Shown here: positions 24,191 to 36,329 of the stretch, piece by piece
How positions within the stretch are numbered: position 1 is the stretch's first letter
Layout: each line of letters starts with the position of its first letter
Assembly (NCBI GenBank): GCA_949152475.1
Contig: OX424565.1
Span: forward strand, 10,857,953 to 10,921,952
DNA: 64,000 nucleotides
Direction: 5' to 3'
Origin: Terebella lapidaria
Taxonomy: Eukaryota; Annelida; Polychaeta; Terebellida; Terebellidae
Program-made: the position numbers and the translations under genes
Notes under the pieces: model-generated
The model's database searches: none
Told to the model about the DNA's origin: nothing
What the model saw: only the letters and a program-made list of their open reading frames with translations

Positions 24191-24597
24191 TGCCTACGAA
24201 AACGCTACAATGGATTACACAGAGTGCAATCGGTCCAATATACTGCGGTATTGACCTTCTTCATATTGACCGGCGTCGCGCATAGCAACCGACGGTCTCT
24301 TGGCGATTTCGTATTCATGCGCTGATGAAATGACGTTTTTGGTTTTGTAGTGCATGAAAATGTCTATAAAATTCTGCTTTCAGGTTCAAAAATGGCTAGA
24401 AAAGTTAGCATTTGTAATCATATCTCTCCCGACGTGTGTGCATATCATGATGCGGCATATAATAATAAGTTAATCGACTGGATACAGTGTTTGAGGCCCT
24501 CGGTCGTGTCTGTGCCGTGGACGCACTCGCAAGCTCGTGCGTGCTACGGCCCAGACACGACCTCGGGCCTCAAACACTGTATCCAGTCAATTACCTA
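24191..24597. mobile_element. About 400-bp insertion private to U0, ending in a large palindrome
   Basis: In U1, U2 and U3 the sequence runs directly from CTATAATTTATTATATAATA into ATTATC(G/A)GTATTAATAC. In U0 about 400 bases intervene. The right part is an inverted repeat (see 24470-24593). Base composition is more CpG-rich than the host unit (GGCGTCGCGC near 24272). No transposase frame. It is inferred to be a foldback-type non-autonomous element; target duplications are not clear because the site is AT-repetitive. Confidence 0.6.
24470..24593. repeat. Large inverted repeat (hairpin), arms about 60 bp
   Basis: GACTGGATACAGTGTTTGAG on the left is matched by CTCAAACACTGTATCCAGTC on the right. 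Pairing continues through GTCGTGTCTG/CAGACACGAC towards a short centre near 24531. Only a few mismatches are visible, so it could form a stable cruciform or an RNA hairpin. Confidence 0.92.
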
Positions 24598-24743
24598 TAA
24601 TTATCGGTATTAATACATGCAATCGGATTGTGGTGATATGCAATTATATCTTCTTTATCCCCTGTCGAGTGATTATTCGGAGAGCACATTCGATGGAAAA
24701 AAACTTTGTGTTCTCACCAAGATTAAAATTCCACCTACTTAGT

Positions 24744-24826
24744 ACCGGTGACTGGATTCGAACCCATGTCAGGTAGCGGCTATGAACGCCATTGCCTCAA
24801 GAGCCACCCATCTTATCCACACAGGT
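24744..24826 (-). pseudogene. tRNA-Ser-like relic in U0
   Basis: Read on the minus strand it keeps the 3' half, with B box GGGTTCGAATCC and the acceptor 3' strand CACCGGT. Compared with the 91-base copies it lacks eight bases covering the GGCCGA part of the A box, so it should not be transcribed by Pol III as a tRNA. The loop sequence reads TCTTGAGG here. Confidence 0.65.
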
Positions 24827-27405
24827 AGTCCATGCATACGGCACATTGTGTAAAGAATTGCCCTTCGTTGGCATAAATTGAGACGCATTTCCCTTTCCTC
24901 TGTGTTACATGAGTGATGAAATTGTATGACTACTTCCATTTGCAGAATCAGTTTCAGAGTCTGTCTTTATACTTTTCTCAGGCATCTGGTCATGGTGTCA
25001 TGGTGATGAAATAAAATCACTTTTAAAGATAGCTAAAAGGGCATGTTTAGTTGATCAATACCACACACTAGCACCTTCCTCGAGCAATCAGAATGCACAC
25101 CAAATATTACTATTGCAAACGTAGTAGATGGATCAATAGCGATAAGTAAGGTGCCACTTGGACCATCAATTGAGACCAGCGATCTGTGTTCAATACTGAC
25201 TGTGATCGTACTGAATCCATTTATACTCTTCCATACCCATTAATAGTATTCTGTTATTCTACGTACCAGCAAAGGACCCATATGGTGGACGCGATTTGGA
25301 CAGCTTTCTTTGTTATAAAGAGCGGACTACGGGGGCCAGGATTATGGGGTACGGAGGTCAAAGCGTTTGTGGAGATTTATTAACCATACTGGGCACGTAT
25401 GAAAGGCGAGAATAGATATCGCATGTAATGAGATAATTATGGACTACTTATGTACTGCACATATATCAGGTTACGCTGCATTTATTTGACTCAGTAGTCG
25501 GTTATTGTATAATTGGAAAATCATGCAGGTGTTGAGTTTCGTAACACTATATGCTCAATATATTTCATGATTTAGCAAATAGACATACAGTTATCACATA
25601 AAAAAAATAAAGTATTATTTTTATATTTGTATTTCATCGACAGATGTTTTTTTTCGAAATGAAATGAAATTCACCTTGTATTCAATTTGTTGAAATGTGG
25701 ACCTAAAGCAGTTGATGGTATTGAGATTGATACACAGAAAAACACAGCACAGCATTTAACTAGACTGCTTTCCCCACCCGTTCTCTATAGAGATCCACAT
25801 TATTAAAAACCTATCAACTATGAGACTGTATATTCATAGATATGGTTTGAATGATTGAGTGATTCAAATAATTAGGTGCAAGGTTGTAAGTGTGTATTAA
25901 CTGCGATCGAGACTCCTTTGATAAAAGCTGATTATAAAGTGGGACAAACAGGTGGGTCGGGGTTCAACATTTCACAAGTGACGTATACTTTACTGTGATA
26001 CTGTCTGGAATAGTCTCACATGTTTTTATGAAAGTTTCAATAACCAAAAATCTGTGTTGTTACCTTCATAAAATATTGTGTTCGACAGCGGTTTAAAAAT
26101 GGAAACTAAAATTATATTGCCTATTTCAAGATTGTATTTGTTGGCAGTGAAAAAATATACAGTTGAACACGATACAATACAGTGAATTAATTTATTGATG
26201 TGTGTCTGGAAAAAAGGAAATCGTATTGGGTATTTTGAAATTCATACCATCAGGAAAGTATATATGCTTTTTCGATTTCATGAGGAGTTAGGATCATGAT
26301 AGTTATCTCCTCAGAATTTTATCTTAGAAAAATAATTTACTCAGTGAGCCGGCCTGGTCATCCACATCATGCCTTACTTGGTCTCTACTACTAGATACAA
26401 GGCCCTGGAGACGATGTGTCCAGTGTTCCTCCCAGACGCCATATGAGATGATTTTATGGTGCAGTTGTAAAAGCAGGTAATACATTAGGGATCTCGCATC
26501 TTGATGCAGTGGACACACACATTAACCTCCCAATACCGGCCTCGTCTTTTGTTCCACCGCAGGACTAATGATGGGCTGTAAACAAATTAAATTGGAAACA
26601 AACACTCGCACCAGTAATCATAGAGCCCAGAGGCCAAAAACAATGTCCTTATTATCGCCCATGTGTATTATCGCTCATAGTTATTTGGGCGGGGGCGAGA
26701 TGGAGCAGGGCGTGGAGGGTGTTTTGGGGGTGGGGCTGGAACTGACACCTGCTTAAAGATGCTCTGCATGGTGACTGTTTAGTACTAAGTACTTGCCGAA
26801 AAACGCTGTAAACTGATTCGTTGGCAAAAAATATGTTTACCATTCAATCAGAATGACTTTTTAAGCGAAATGGTAAAATGTTCTGTGGAATAATGTATTG
26901 CAGTATTATACGCCCTAGTTTTCAACCCCCAATACGTGAATATTCACATTTATATCAAGCAGAATAATGTCTCATTTTCTGACATGCAAATCGAGTTTGG
27001 GATGCTGCCAGTCGAAATTTTAGTTTCGATTGTTGAGTCGCCAATACATGTTTCTATTTATATTCCGGGTCGTGTTACATTATACGAATGAGCAAGTGAT
27101 TAACACGAAATTCCACACGTGCTTTGTTCCCGTAATCAGACTGTGTAAAAGTATTTAATGAAGTTTTGTATGAAGTTTTGTACAAATCTGTGTGAGCTTG
27201 CAATTGCATCATACAAAGAACTCCATCATTGATAATGATTACTTTATCGTGTTTCTGGTAATTGTGTCCCATAATTGGCCCCTTTTCAGTCATTTGGTGA
27301 ATCGAATGTGTTACGGTATAACCGTATACATAGGCATGGTACACTTTAGGGTAATAAAAATTAGTTGTCCTCTTTGCTGATAGTTTGGTTGTTCGAATGT
27401 TTTAA

Positions 27406-27437
27406 AATACTGCGATATTACACAATATCGCAGTATT
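27406..27437. repeat. Perfect 14-bp hairpin private to U0
   Basis: AATACTGCGATATT (27406-27419), loop ACAC, then AATATCGCAGTATT. In U1-U3 the left arm is present but is followed by ACACAAAAATAGTGCAATTC, without a right arm. The right arm therefore looks newly copied from the left in inverted orientation. Confidence 0.9.
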
Positions 27438-28322
27438 AAAACAGAGCACTTTAAAGTCTAACCTGTTTGAACCTATTTCCAATTCAGATACATCGTTTTA
27501 AATACACACAATGCAATAATGAGCGTTTACAGTCTACTGAACTTGACATATTATCAATTAGGGATCAGGAAACGAGCAAAGATGCTGCCCAATCTGCTGC
27601 TTTTGAACACGGTTGAACACTGTGCTGAACTGAAGAAAGACCTGACTAAACATTTCACAGTTCTTCATATCATAACTCAATTAGTCATGTCATATTAACT
27701 CATTTAGTCGATTTGGCTACACTCTTATACAGTCCTGCTTTTCATGAAAGTGATATGTATATTAAAGATGTCATAAGTTGGATAGAGGAATATAAAGTTG
27801 TACTACGATTTCTAGTGTTACTGAAGGAGAACAATTACGATTACTACGATGAGAATGTACGTAGGTATAATATTCCTCTGTGATCCATAAAATTTGCTGT
27901 TGATCATAAAAATCTGCCAATCTCGTGTCAGGTCAATTGACCGTTTGGACGTTCAGATGTATTTCCGAAATTATGTCCATGGATAGCTACGGGATATATT
28001 GTGCTATGCAAATCAGAGATTTTTTTTTATAAAACTAAGGACGCAAATTCATACTGGTGAATCCAGTGAGCCAAAACAATTCGTGAGCACAAATTGATTC
28101 GTTGAATAGCCGCTCGATTGGTTTATCTACGAAAAATGCTAGAATTCTAGATTGAAACATGGAAGCTTATTTTCTCCATCCTATTTTCTTCTATTTGTTA
28201 CAATTATATCCTCGTTGTTGATTGACCAAGAGATCATTCACGTCAATAATGTGTTCTGGTCGAGTACTTGCCGTATTGGTGTGTTTTTATCGTTCTGTAC
28301 CTGTTTGGGTGTGTGTGTTTAT

Positions 28323-28337
28323 GGGGGGGGGGGGGGG
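28323..28337 (+). repeat. G15 tract in U0
   Basis: Sits in GTGTGTGTTTATG(n)AGTGTCTACACTCG. The same locus has G15 in U1 (33724-33738) and G9 in U2 (39810-39818) and U3 (45890-45898), so the tract length varies between units. Confidence 0.9.
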
Positions 28338-29991
28338 AGTGTCTACACTCGAAATTTCATTGAATGTTTCTATCTTGTTTCTCTAACTCTGCAATATATT
28401 GTATCCTGTTCCGTAATATATGTTTGTGGTATCTCACTACTCTATAGGAGAGGAAATAAATTTGCACAGTTGCACTAAAGAATGTATCATGAATATACAT
28501 TACACTTCGATAGCAGTTTTTGAGCATTACCTTGAACAGCACTACCACACGGCGAAATTCAAAACTTCTCATTACAACAAACGAAACAAACTGACCATAA
28601 GTAGTTGAGTATAAAGACGCTTGGCGCTGAAAATTAGTAAACCTATTTGTGATGTACTTAGTTCGTGTTTATTCCGTTTGTTTTAGTCATTTTTCTTTGT
28701 CAATTTGATCAGCGACCCTATCGTTGATTAAATGTTCAACATTTGTATGCTGCATCCGACAGGTGTACAATAGTGACAACGATATTTCGCTGTTTGTCTG
28801 GCCCAAAACAGACAGAAAAGAGGGATTCGAATATTGGTGATCTGGGCATTGTTGTGGAAGTATGTTTTTCAAACGTCATTGCATTAAACATAACCCAACT
28901 CGACATTCTCGAGAGTTCAGACATGAATTACGAACTAATGACAAATCAGAAACGTGTTAAACATTCACTGCAGAGTTTGGGATTGTGGAATAAGAAGCAA
29001 CTTCTGGATTGTCCATCCCAATGACATCAGTTGCACGTTTGCCACTCCGTTTGTAGGCCTACTCATATAGGCTACCTGTTTTGATGTCCAGAACAATGTC
29101 ATTATTACCGTAAACACCCACAGTCTGTGGATGGTAGCATCCTCTACAAGGTTCGAATATAAAAAAGATACAGTTTCCTGTCTATTCACTTTTAACGACA
29201 ATGGACATATTTCCGCTTCTTCGAAAAAATAATTCACAGTAATGAGTGCATTATACTGAATTCACTATAGATACACACGCCCCTGCAATTATATTCAAGC
29301 GAGAGACGTGCTGTTTGACGCCTAGTTCTTTGCAAGGACACACGTGCTCCTAGTATTACACGGCATAGGAACCTAAACCCCATTCAATAATTTGTATTTG
29401 TTCCATATCAGCAATACTCGGACGTCTCATATCTCATCTTGTATATCTCACAAGTAACAGTTCTTGGGGGCAACATACCGCCTACCAGTGCGCATATAGA
29501 AGGTCCATAACACGTGCCTTTCGTAGATGACGTGAACGATACTGGGACGTGTACCATTTTATTAATGTAGATCATTTGTGAAAATTATCAATTTACCCGA
29601 TAACAAGTAATAATTGAGAGTAATAATTATCACTAATACGGACATACATGTAGTTATGTGAACCAGAATATTTCACACCAGAATGACATTGTCATGACAT
29701 ATGGACCACAACATGTATATCATGACATAATGATAATATTAATTTAAAGTTGGGATCTTACATGGAATGTTACATCAAACAGCCGTACCCACACGCTTAT
29801 GTAATGCATGACAATTATGTAATTGCTCTATAATTTATTATATAATAATTATCGGTATTAATACATGCAATCGGATTGTGGTGATATGCAATTATATCTT
29901 CTTTATCCCCTGTCGAGTGACTATTCGGAGAGCACATTCGATGGAAAAAACCTTTGTGTTCTCACCAAGATTAAAATTCCACCTACTTAGT

Positions 29992-30082
29992 ACCGGTGAC
30001 TGGATTCGAACCCATGTCAGCTAGCGGCCATGAACACCATTGCTTCAAGAGCCACCCATCTTATCCACTCGGCCACACAGGT
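29992..30082 (-). pseudogene. tRNA-Ser-like relic in U1 (91 bases)
   Basis: Minus-strand reading: acceptor 5' strand ACCTGTG pairs with 3' CACCGGT at 6 of 7 positions. Then come TG and the A box TGGCCGAGTGG, and the B box GGGTTCGAATCC in a T arm (ATGGG/CCAGT, imperfect). The length and long variable region suit a class II tRNA. CTTGAAG occupies the place of the anticodon loop, which would give anticodon TGA (serine), but the anticodon stem and D stem pair poorly. It is therefore a tRNA pseudogene or the head of a tRNA-derived SINE. The downstream part (AAGTAGGTGG-ATTTTAATCTTGG) is conserved in all units. Confidence 0.75.
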
Positions 30083-32206
30083 GGTCCATGCATATGGCAC
30101 ATTATGTGAAGAATTGCTCTTCGTTGGCATAAAATGAGACGCATTTCCTTTTCCTCTGTGTTACACAAGTGATGATAAATTGTGACTACTTCCATTTGCA
30201 GAATCAGTTTCAAAGTTTGTCTTTATACTTTCCTCAGACATTTGATGATGGTGTCATGGTGATGAGATAGAACCAGTTTTAAAGATAGGTAAAAGGGCAT
30301 GCTTAGTTGATCAATACCACACACTAACTCCTTCCTCAAGCAATCAGAATGCACAATAAATATTATTATTGCAATTCAGGAGTGGATGGATCAATAGCGA
30401 TAAGTAAGGTACCACTTGGACCATTATTTAAGACCAGCAATCAGTGTTCAATACTGACTGTGACCGTGCTGAATCCACTTATACTTTTCCATACCCATTA
30501 ATAGTATTCTGTTATTCTTCGTACGAGCATAGGACCCATATGTTGGACGCGATTTGGACAGTTTTCTTTGTTATAAAGAGAGGACCACGAGGCCAGGATT
30601 ATGGGGTACGGAGGTCAAAGCGTTCGTGGAGATTTATTAACCATACTGGGCACGTATGAAAGGCGAGAAGAAATATCCCACGTAATGAGATAATTATGGA
30701 CTTATGTACTGCACATATAACAGGTTACGCTGCATTTATTTGACTCAGTAGTCGGTTACTGTATAATTGGAAAAGCGTGCAGGTGTTGAGTTTTGTATCA
30801 TATATTAAATAGACATAGAGCTATCACATCAAAATAAATAAAATATTATTTCATTTTTGTATTTTATCGACAGATGTTTTTTTTTGGAAATCAAATGAAA
30901 TTCTCCTTGTATTCAAATTGTTGAAATGTGGACCTAAAGCGGTTGATGGTATTGAGGTTGATACACAGAAAAAAAACAGCACAGCACTTAATTAGACTGC
31001 TTTCCCCACCCGTTCTCTATAGAGATCCACATTATTAAAAACCTACCAAGTATAAGACTGTATATTCATAGATATGGTTTAAATGGTTGAACGATTCAAA
31101 TAATGAGGTGCAAGATTGTAAGTGTGTATTAACTGCAATCGATACTCCGTTGATAAAAGCTGACTATAAAGTGGGACAAACATTTCACAAGTGACGTATA
31201 CTTTAGTGCGATACTGTCTGAAATATTAAGGCATGTCAGAACCGTTTGAATAACTAAAAATCTGTGTTGTTACCTTCATAAAATATTGTGTTCGTCAGCG
31301 GTTTAGAAATGGAAACTAAAATTATATTGCCTATTTCATATTTTATTTGTTGGCAGTGAAAAAATATAAAGTTGAACACGATACAATACAGTGAAATAAT
31401 TTACAGATTTTATCTTACATAAATAATTTCCTCCGTGAGCCGGCCTGGTCATCCACATCATGCCTTACTTGGTCTCTACCACTAGATACAAGGCCCTGGA
31501 GACGAAGTGTCCAGTGTCCCTCCCAGACGCCATATGAGATGATTTTATGGTGCAGTTGTAAAAGCAGGTAATACATTAGGGATCTCGCATCTCGATGTAG
31601 TGGACATACACATTAACCTCCCGATAACGGCCTCGTCTTTTGTTCCACCACGAGACTAATGATGGGCTGTAAACAAATTAAACTGGAAAACAAACACTCG
31701 CACCAGTAATCATAGACCCCAGAAGCCATTAACAATGTCCTTATTATCGTCCATGTTTTGGGGGTGGGGCTGGAACTGACACCTGCTTAAAGATGCTCTG
31801 CATGCTGACAGTTTAGTACTAGTTGCCAAAGCAAAACGCTGTAAACTGATTCGTTGGCGAAAAATACGTTTACCATTCAATCAGAATGCCTTTTTATGCG
31901 AAGTGGTAAAATGTTCTGTGGAATTATGTATTGCAGTATTAAACACCCTAGTTTTCAACCCCAATACGCGAATAATCACATTTATATCAAGCAGAATAAT
32001 GCATCATTTTCTGACATGCAAATCGAGTTTGGATGCTGCCAGTCGAAATTTTAGTTTCGATTATTGAGTCGCCATTACAGGTTTCTATTTATATTCCGTG
32101 TCGTGTTACTTTACACGAATGAGCGAGTGATTAACACGACATTCCACACGTGCTTTGTTTCCGTAATCAGACTGTGTAAAAGTATTTAATGAAGTTTTGT
32201 ATGAAG

Positions 32207-32560
32207 TGAGTCGGTGTCACTGCTGGCGGACGTTAAATCTGTCCCCGAGGATAGCATCAACTCAGTAGCCTTCGGGCTTGTGATTGGGTACTTATGTACT
32301 TGTCATATATCTGTTCCATGGGGTTTGTTTCGGATATCTAAATTGTTTTCATAGGTTGTTGGGCAGTTGTATACTAATTCCATCAGGTGTACAGTAGAAA
32401 CAACTACATTTAACACACTGTCTGCCCCTGATGACGCCAGTGTGTCTTTGGATGAACTATTTGGTCGGACTTTGTTTCTATTGCAAAGTATTGTATTTTT
32501 CGTTTCTTATTGGCATCATTAAAATCTCACTGTATTGGTGGTAATAGATTGATACTTACA
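32207..32560 (-). mobile_element. Full-length E1 element inserted in U1 (354 bp)
   Basis: U0, U2 and U3 read GTATGAAGTTTTGTACAA across this point. U1 reads GTATGAAG, 354 extra bases, then TTTGTACAAG. The insert runs from TGAGTCGGTGTCACTGCTGG to GTAATAGATTGATACTTACA. It contains all E1 landmarks, including CTGTCTGCCCCTGATGACG and GTTGTTGGGCAGTTGTATAC. The far end (32207-32262) is present elsewhere only at 6893-6935. No coding capacity, no long inverted termini and no clear target duplication, so the class is unknown. Confidence 0.85.
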
Positions 32561-33169
32561 TTTGTACAAGTCCATGTGAGCTTGCAATTGCATCATACAA
32601 AGAACTCCATCATTGATGATGATTACTTTATTGTGTTTCTGGTAATTATTGTCCCATAATTGACCCCTTTTCAGTCATTTGGTGGATCGAATGTATTTCG
32701 GTATTACCGTATACATAGGCATAGTACACTATAAGGTAATAAATATTAGTTGTCCTCTTTGTCGATAGTTTGGTTGTTCGAATGTTTTAAAATACTGCGA
32801 TATTACACACAAAAATAGTGCAATTCAAAGTCTAACCTGTTTGAGCCTATTTCCAATTTCGATACATCGTTTTAAATACCCACAATACAATACTGAACGT
32901 TTACAGTCTACTGAACCTGACATATTATCAATCAGCGATTAGGAAAAGAGCAAAGATGATGCACAATCTGTTGCTTTTGAACACTGTGCTGAACTGAAGA
33001 AAGACCTGACTAAACATTTCACAATTCTTCTTATCATAACTCAATTAGTCATGTCATAATAACTCATTTAGTCGATTTGGCTACATTCTTATACAGTCTT
33101 GCGTTTCATGAAAGTGATATGTACATTAAAAATGTCATATTGAGGAATAAATGAGGAATATTTAAATTT

Positions 33170-33232
33170 GTGCTACGACTACTAGTGTGCTACGATTACT
33201 AGTGTTTTGTGATCACTAGTGTTACTAGTACT
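33170..33232. repeat. ACTAGTG short-motif expansion (U1)
   Basis: Four or five spaced ACTAGTG/ACTAGT motifs in GCTACGACTACTAGTG-type phrases. U0 has a single TTCTAGTG at 27810-27820. The same expanded form is in U2 (about 39256-39319) and U3 (about 45336-45399). Confidence 0.8.
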
Positions 33233-33723
33233 GGAGGAAAACTATTACGATTACGACTATGAGTTCTGTTTTAAGAAATGTACCTAGGAATAATATTCCT
33301 GCTTGGTCCATAAAATTTGCTGTTGACCACAAAAATCTGCCAATCTCGTGTCAGGTCAGTTGACCGTTTGGACGTTCAGATGTATTTCCGAAATTATGTC
33401 CATGGATAGCTATGGAATATATTGTGTTATGCAAACCAGAATTAGATGATTTTTTTCCAACTAAGGACGCAAATTCATACTGGTGAATCCAGATTGATTC
33501 GTTGAATAGCCACTCGATTGGTTTATCTACAATAAATGCTAGAATTCTAGATTGAAACATGGAAGATTATTTTCTCCATCCTATTTTCTTCTATTCGTTA
33601 CATTTATATCTTCGTTATTGATTGACCAACAGATCATCCACGTCAATACCGTGTTCTGGTCAAGTACTTGCCGTACTGGTGTGTTTTTATCGTTCTGTAC
33701 CTGTTTGGGTGTGTGTGTTTATC

Positions 33724-33738
33724 GGGGGGGGGGGGGGG
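33724..33738 (+). repeat. G15 tract in U1
   Basis: Same locus as the G15 tract of U0. The preceding base differs (ATC instead of AT). Confidence 0.9.
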
Positions 33739-33989
33739 AGTGTCTACACTCGAAATTTCATTGAATGTTTATATCTTGTTTCTCGTACTCTGCAATTTAT
33801 TGTATCCTGTTCCGTAATATATTTTTGTGGTATCTCACTACTCGATAGGAGAGGACAATACATTTGCACAATTGCACAAAGAGTTTATCATGAGTATACA
33901 TTACACTTCGATTGTACTCTTTGAGCAGTACCTTGACAGCAATACCACACGGTGAATTTTAGAACTTCTCATTAGACCTAACAAAGTTA

Positions 33990-34975
33990 AATTCCTGTTT
34001 CTCGTCCCCGCCCACCTGTGTTCAAAAGCAGCCTCCCGGATTTTTTTATTTGCGATTCTCAAGTAAAAAATAACAAGGGTGCTGTAGCTCACCGGCAATC
34101 ATGAGAATTGCATAGAATACTGATTTTCCAACATATAAATTGTTACACTGATGTTAAAATCTATTGTTAAAACATGTTCGTAAATGTTGCTAAAATAACG
34201 ATTTCTGTATGGACTATAACACGAAATCAAGTTCCATCTCGAAAGATTTTTTTCGTTAATGACATATTTTCACAGACCGTCGATTCAAGGCAACAAAACT
34301 TAAACACACCACGAAGGTACATAAGGAGAATTTTATACATGATTTTGAGGAAAACTGTCTGACTAGATCTTGCGAAAATGGCCACCAAAGACAAAATTCA
34401 TCGTTTTTGTGACAAAAAAGGTCGTTTTGACCTTTCAAGGTCATTGAAGGTCAAATTTAAGGTCACCACTCAAACCGCAATATATCATGTATATGATTTC
34501 CCATTTGAAAGTGTCAATACTTAGGCTCTATCCTGAAGTGTTCTATGAGTTTACTTCGCACAGCTCCCATTATGAAGGAAAAGTCCAAAAACATTTTCAA
34601 TGGCCAATTTTTTTTTCTCCAAATGGCTCAAAACGAATAGTGACTCGATTTGGGACAAAATATTTTTTTTTCGCCGACCCGTCAAAAAATCAAAATGGCC
34701 ACCACACGCGGACCATCGATTCAAGGGCAACGAAACTTATACATGTCATAGAGGTACATGAGAGGAATGTTTTGAAACGAAAATCTCAAAACTGATCAAA
34801 CAGTTTTTGAGAAAATGGCCACCAAAGTCCAAAATTGACAATTTTCGGAGAAAATGGCCGCCAAATCGGCAAAAACGGTTCATTCAAATTTTTTTTAAAA
34901 AACGTCTTTAGATACTAGCCCAAAGTATGTTCTGAATTTTATGGGGAAATTCATCATGTCAAAATGACCATCAGT
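33990..34975. repeat. About 1-kb insert shared by U1-U3 with internal dimer (U1 copy)
   Basis: U0 goes from AACTTCTCATTA... to ...AACCTATTTGTGATG within about 90 bases, while U1-U3 have nearly 1 kb more. The insert contains two related halves 436 bases apart. 34275-34420 and 34711-34855 share GACC(G/A)TCGATTCAAGG, CAACAAAACTTA/CAACGAAACTTA, GAGGTACAT-style and AAAATGGCCACCAAAG phrases. Also present are GACCTTTCAAGGTCATTGAA and AAAATGGCCGCCAAA. It looks like a dispersed marine-invertebrate repeat and has no gene. Confidence 0.75.
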
Positions 34976-36329
34976 AGGTGGAAAATATTTAGACCTATAT
35001 GTGATATACCTAGTTCATGTTTATTCACTTTATTTTTTTCAATTAGATCAACGATCCTATTGTTGATTAGATGTCCAACAATTGTAAGCTGCATCCGACA
35101 GGTGTACAATGGTGACAATGATATTTCACGATTTGTCTGGCCCAAAACAGACGGAAAAGAGGAATTCGAATACTGGTGATCAGGGCATTGTTGTGGAAGT
35201 ATGTTATATTCAAACGTCATTGCATTAAACATAGCCCGACTCGACATTCTCGAGAGTTCGGACATGAACTACGAACAAATGACAAATCAGAAAAGTGTTA
35301 AACATTCACTGCAGACCTTGGGATCGTGCAATAACAAGCAACTTCTGGATTGTTCGTCCCAATGACACCAAATGACATTTGCTCCTCCGTTTGTAGGCCT
35401 ACTCATATAGGCTATCTGTTTTGATGTCCAGAACAATGTCATTATTTCCGTTAACACCCACAGTCTGTGGAAGGTAGCAGCCTCTACAAGGTTCGAATAT
35501 AAAAAAGATACAGTTTCCTGTCTATTCACTTTTAACGACAATGGACATATTTCCGCTTCTTCGAAAAAATAATTCACAGTAATGAGTGCATTATACTGAA
35601 TTCACTATAGATACACACGCCCCTGCAATTATATTCAAGCGAGAGACGTGCTGTTTGACGCCTAGTTCTTTGCAAGGACACACGTGCTCCTAGTATTACA
35701 CGGCATAGGAACCTAAACCCCATTCAATAATTTGTATTTGTTCCATATCAGCAATACTCGGACGTCTCATATCTCATGTTGTATATCTCGCAAGTAACAG
35801 TTCTTGGGGGCAACATACCGCGTACCAGTGCGCATATAGAAGGTCCATAACACGTGCCTTTCGTAGATGACGTGAACGATACTGGGACGTGTACCATTTT
35901 ATTAATGTAGATCATTTGTGAAAATTATCAATTTACCCGATAACAAGTAATAATTGAGAGTAATAATTATCACTAATACGGACATACATGTAGTTATGTG
36001 AACCAGAATATTTCACACCAGAATGACATTGTCATGACATATGGACCACAACATGTATGTCATGACATAATGATAATATTAATTTAAAGTTGGGATCTTA
36101 CATGGAATGTTACATCAAACAGCCGTACCCACACGCTTATGTAATGCATGACAATTATGTAATTGCTCTATAATTTATTATATAATAATTATCAGTATTA
36201 ATACATGCAATCGGATTGTGGTGATATGCAATTATATCTTCTTTATCCCCGTCGAGTGATTATTCGGAGAGCACATTCGATGGAAAAACCTTTGTGTTCT
36301 CACCAAGATTAAAATTCCACCTACTTTGT

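Larger units (their letters stand above)
23080..28640. repeat. Tandem array unit U0 (diverged)
   Basis: First recognisable copy of the array unit. It is collinear with U1-U3 through landmarks GTAAGCTGC (about 23129), GCCCGACTCGGCATTC (23224), ACACGCCCCTGCAA (about 23613), the tRNA-like relic, GACGCGATTTGGACAG (about 25290), TGAGCCGGCCTGGTCATCC (26345) and the G15 tract (28323-28337). Many substitutions and indels separate it from U1. It has two private events: an insertion at 24191-24597 and a new hairpin at 27406-27437. It lacks the roughly 1-kb insert carried by U1-U3. The left edge is approximate. No gene recognised. Confidence 0.85.
28641..34992. repeat. Tandem array unit U1
   Basis: About 6.35 kb, collinear with U2/U3 and close to them in sequence, with scattered substitutions. 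Its last 930 bases (34061 on) appear identical to U2. Private events are the E1 insertion at 32207-32560 and a deletion of about 110 bases near 31395, where U2 has 37740-37848 (ATTTATTGATTTGTGTCTGA onward). U1 shares with U2/U3 the insert of about 1 kb near its right end. No gene recognised. Confidence 0.92.

Noticed and set aside
28736-29237. Overlapping minus-strand frames of 60-100 codons repeated across units
   Set aside because: Frames differ between diverged units by frameshifting indels; this is duplicated non-coding DNA.
29992-30082. Calling a functional tRNA-Ser(TGA)
   Set aside because: D-stem and anticodon-stem pairing are broken and sister copies are decayed, so it is recorded as a tRNA-like pseudogene.
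32207-32560. Interpretation of E1 as a Helitron or a tRNA-derived SINE
   Set aside because: The ends are not TC...CTRR, no Pol III boxes are visible in it and no simple 3' tail is present. The class is left open.
33552-33924. Plus-strand frames of 70-100 codons repeated in every array unit
   Set aside because: They recur because the DNA recurs. Frame and length change with the G-tract length (G15 or G9), so no protein is under constraint.
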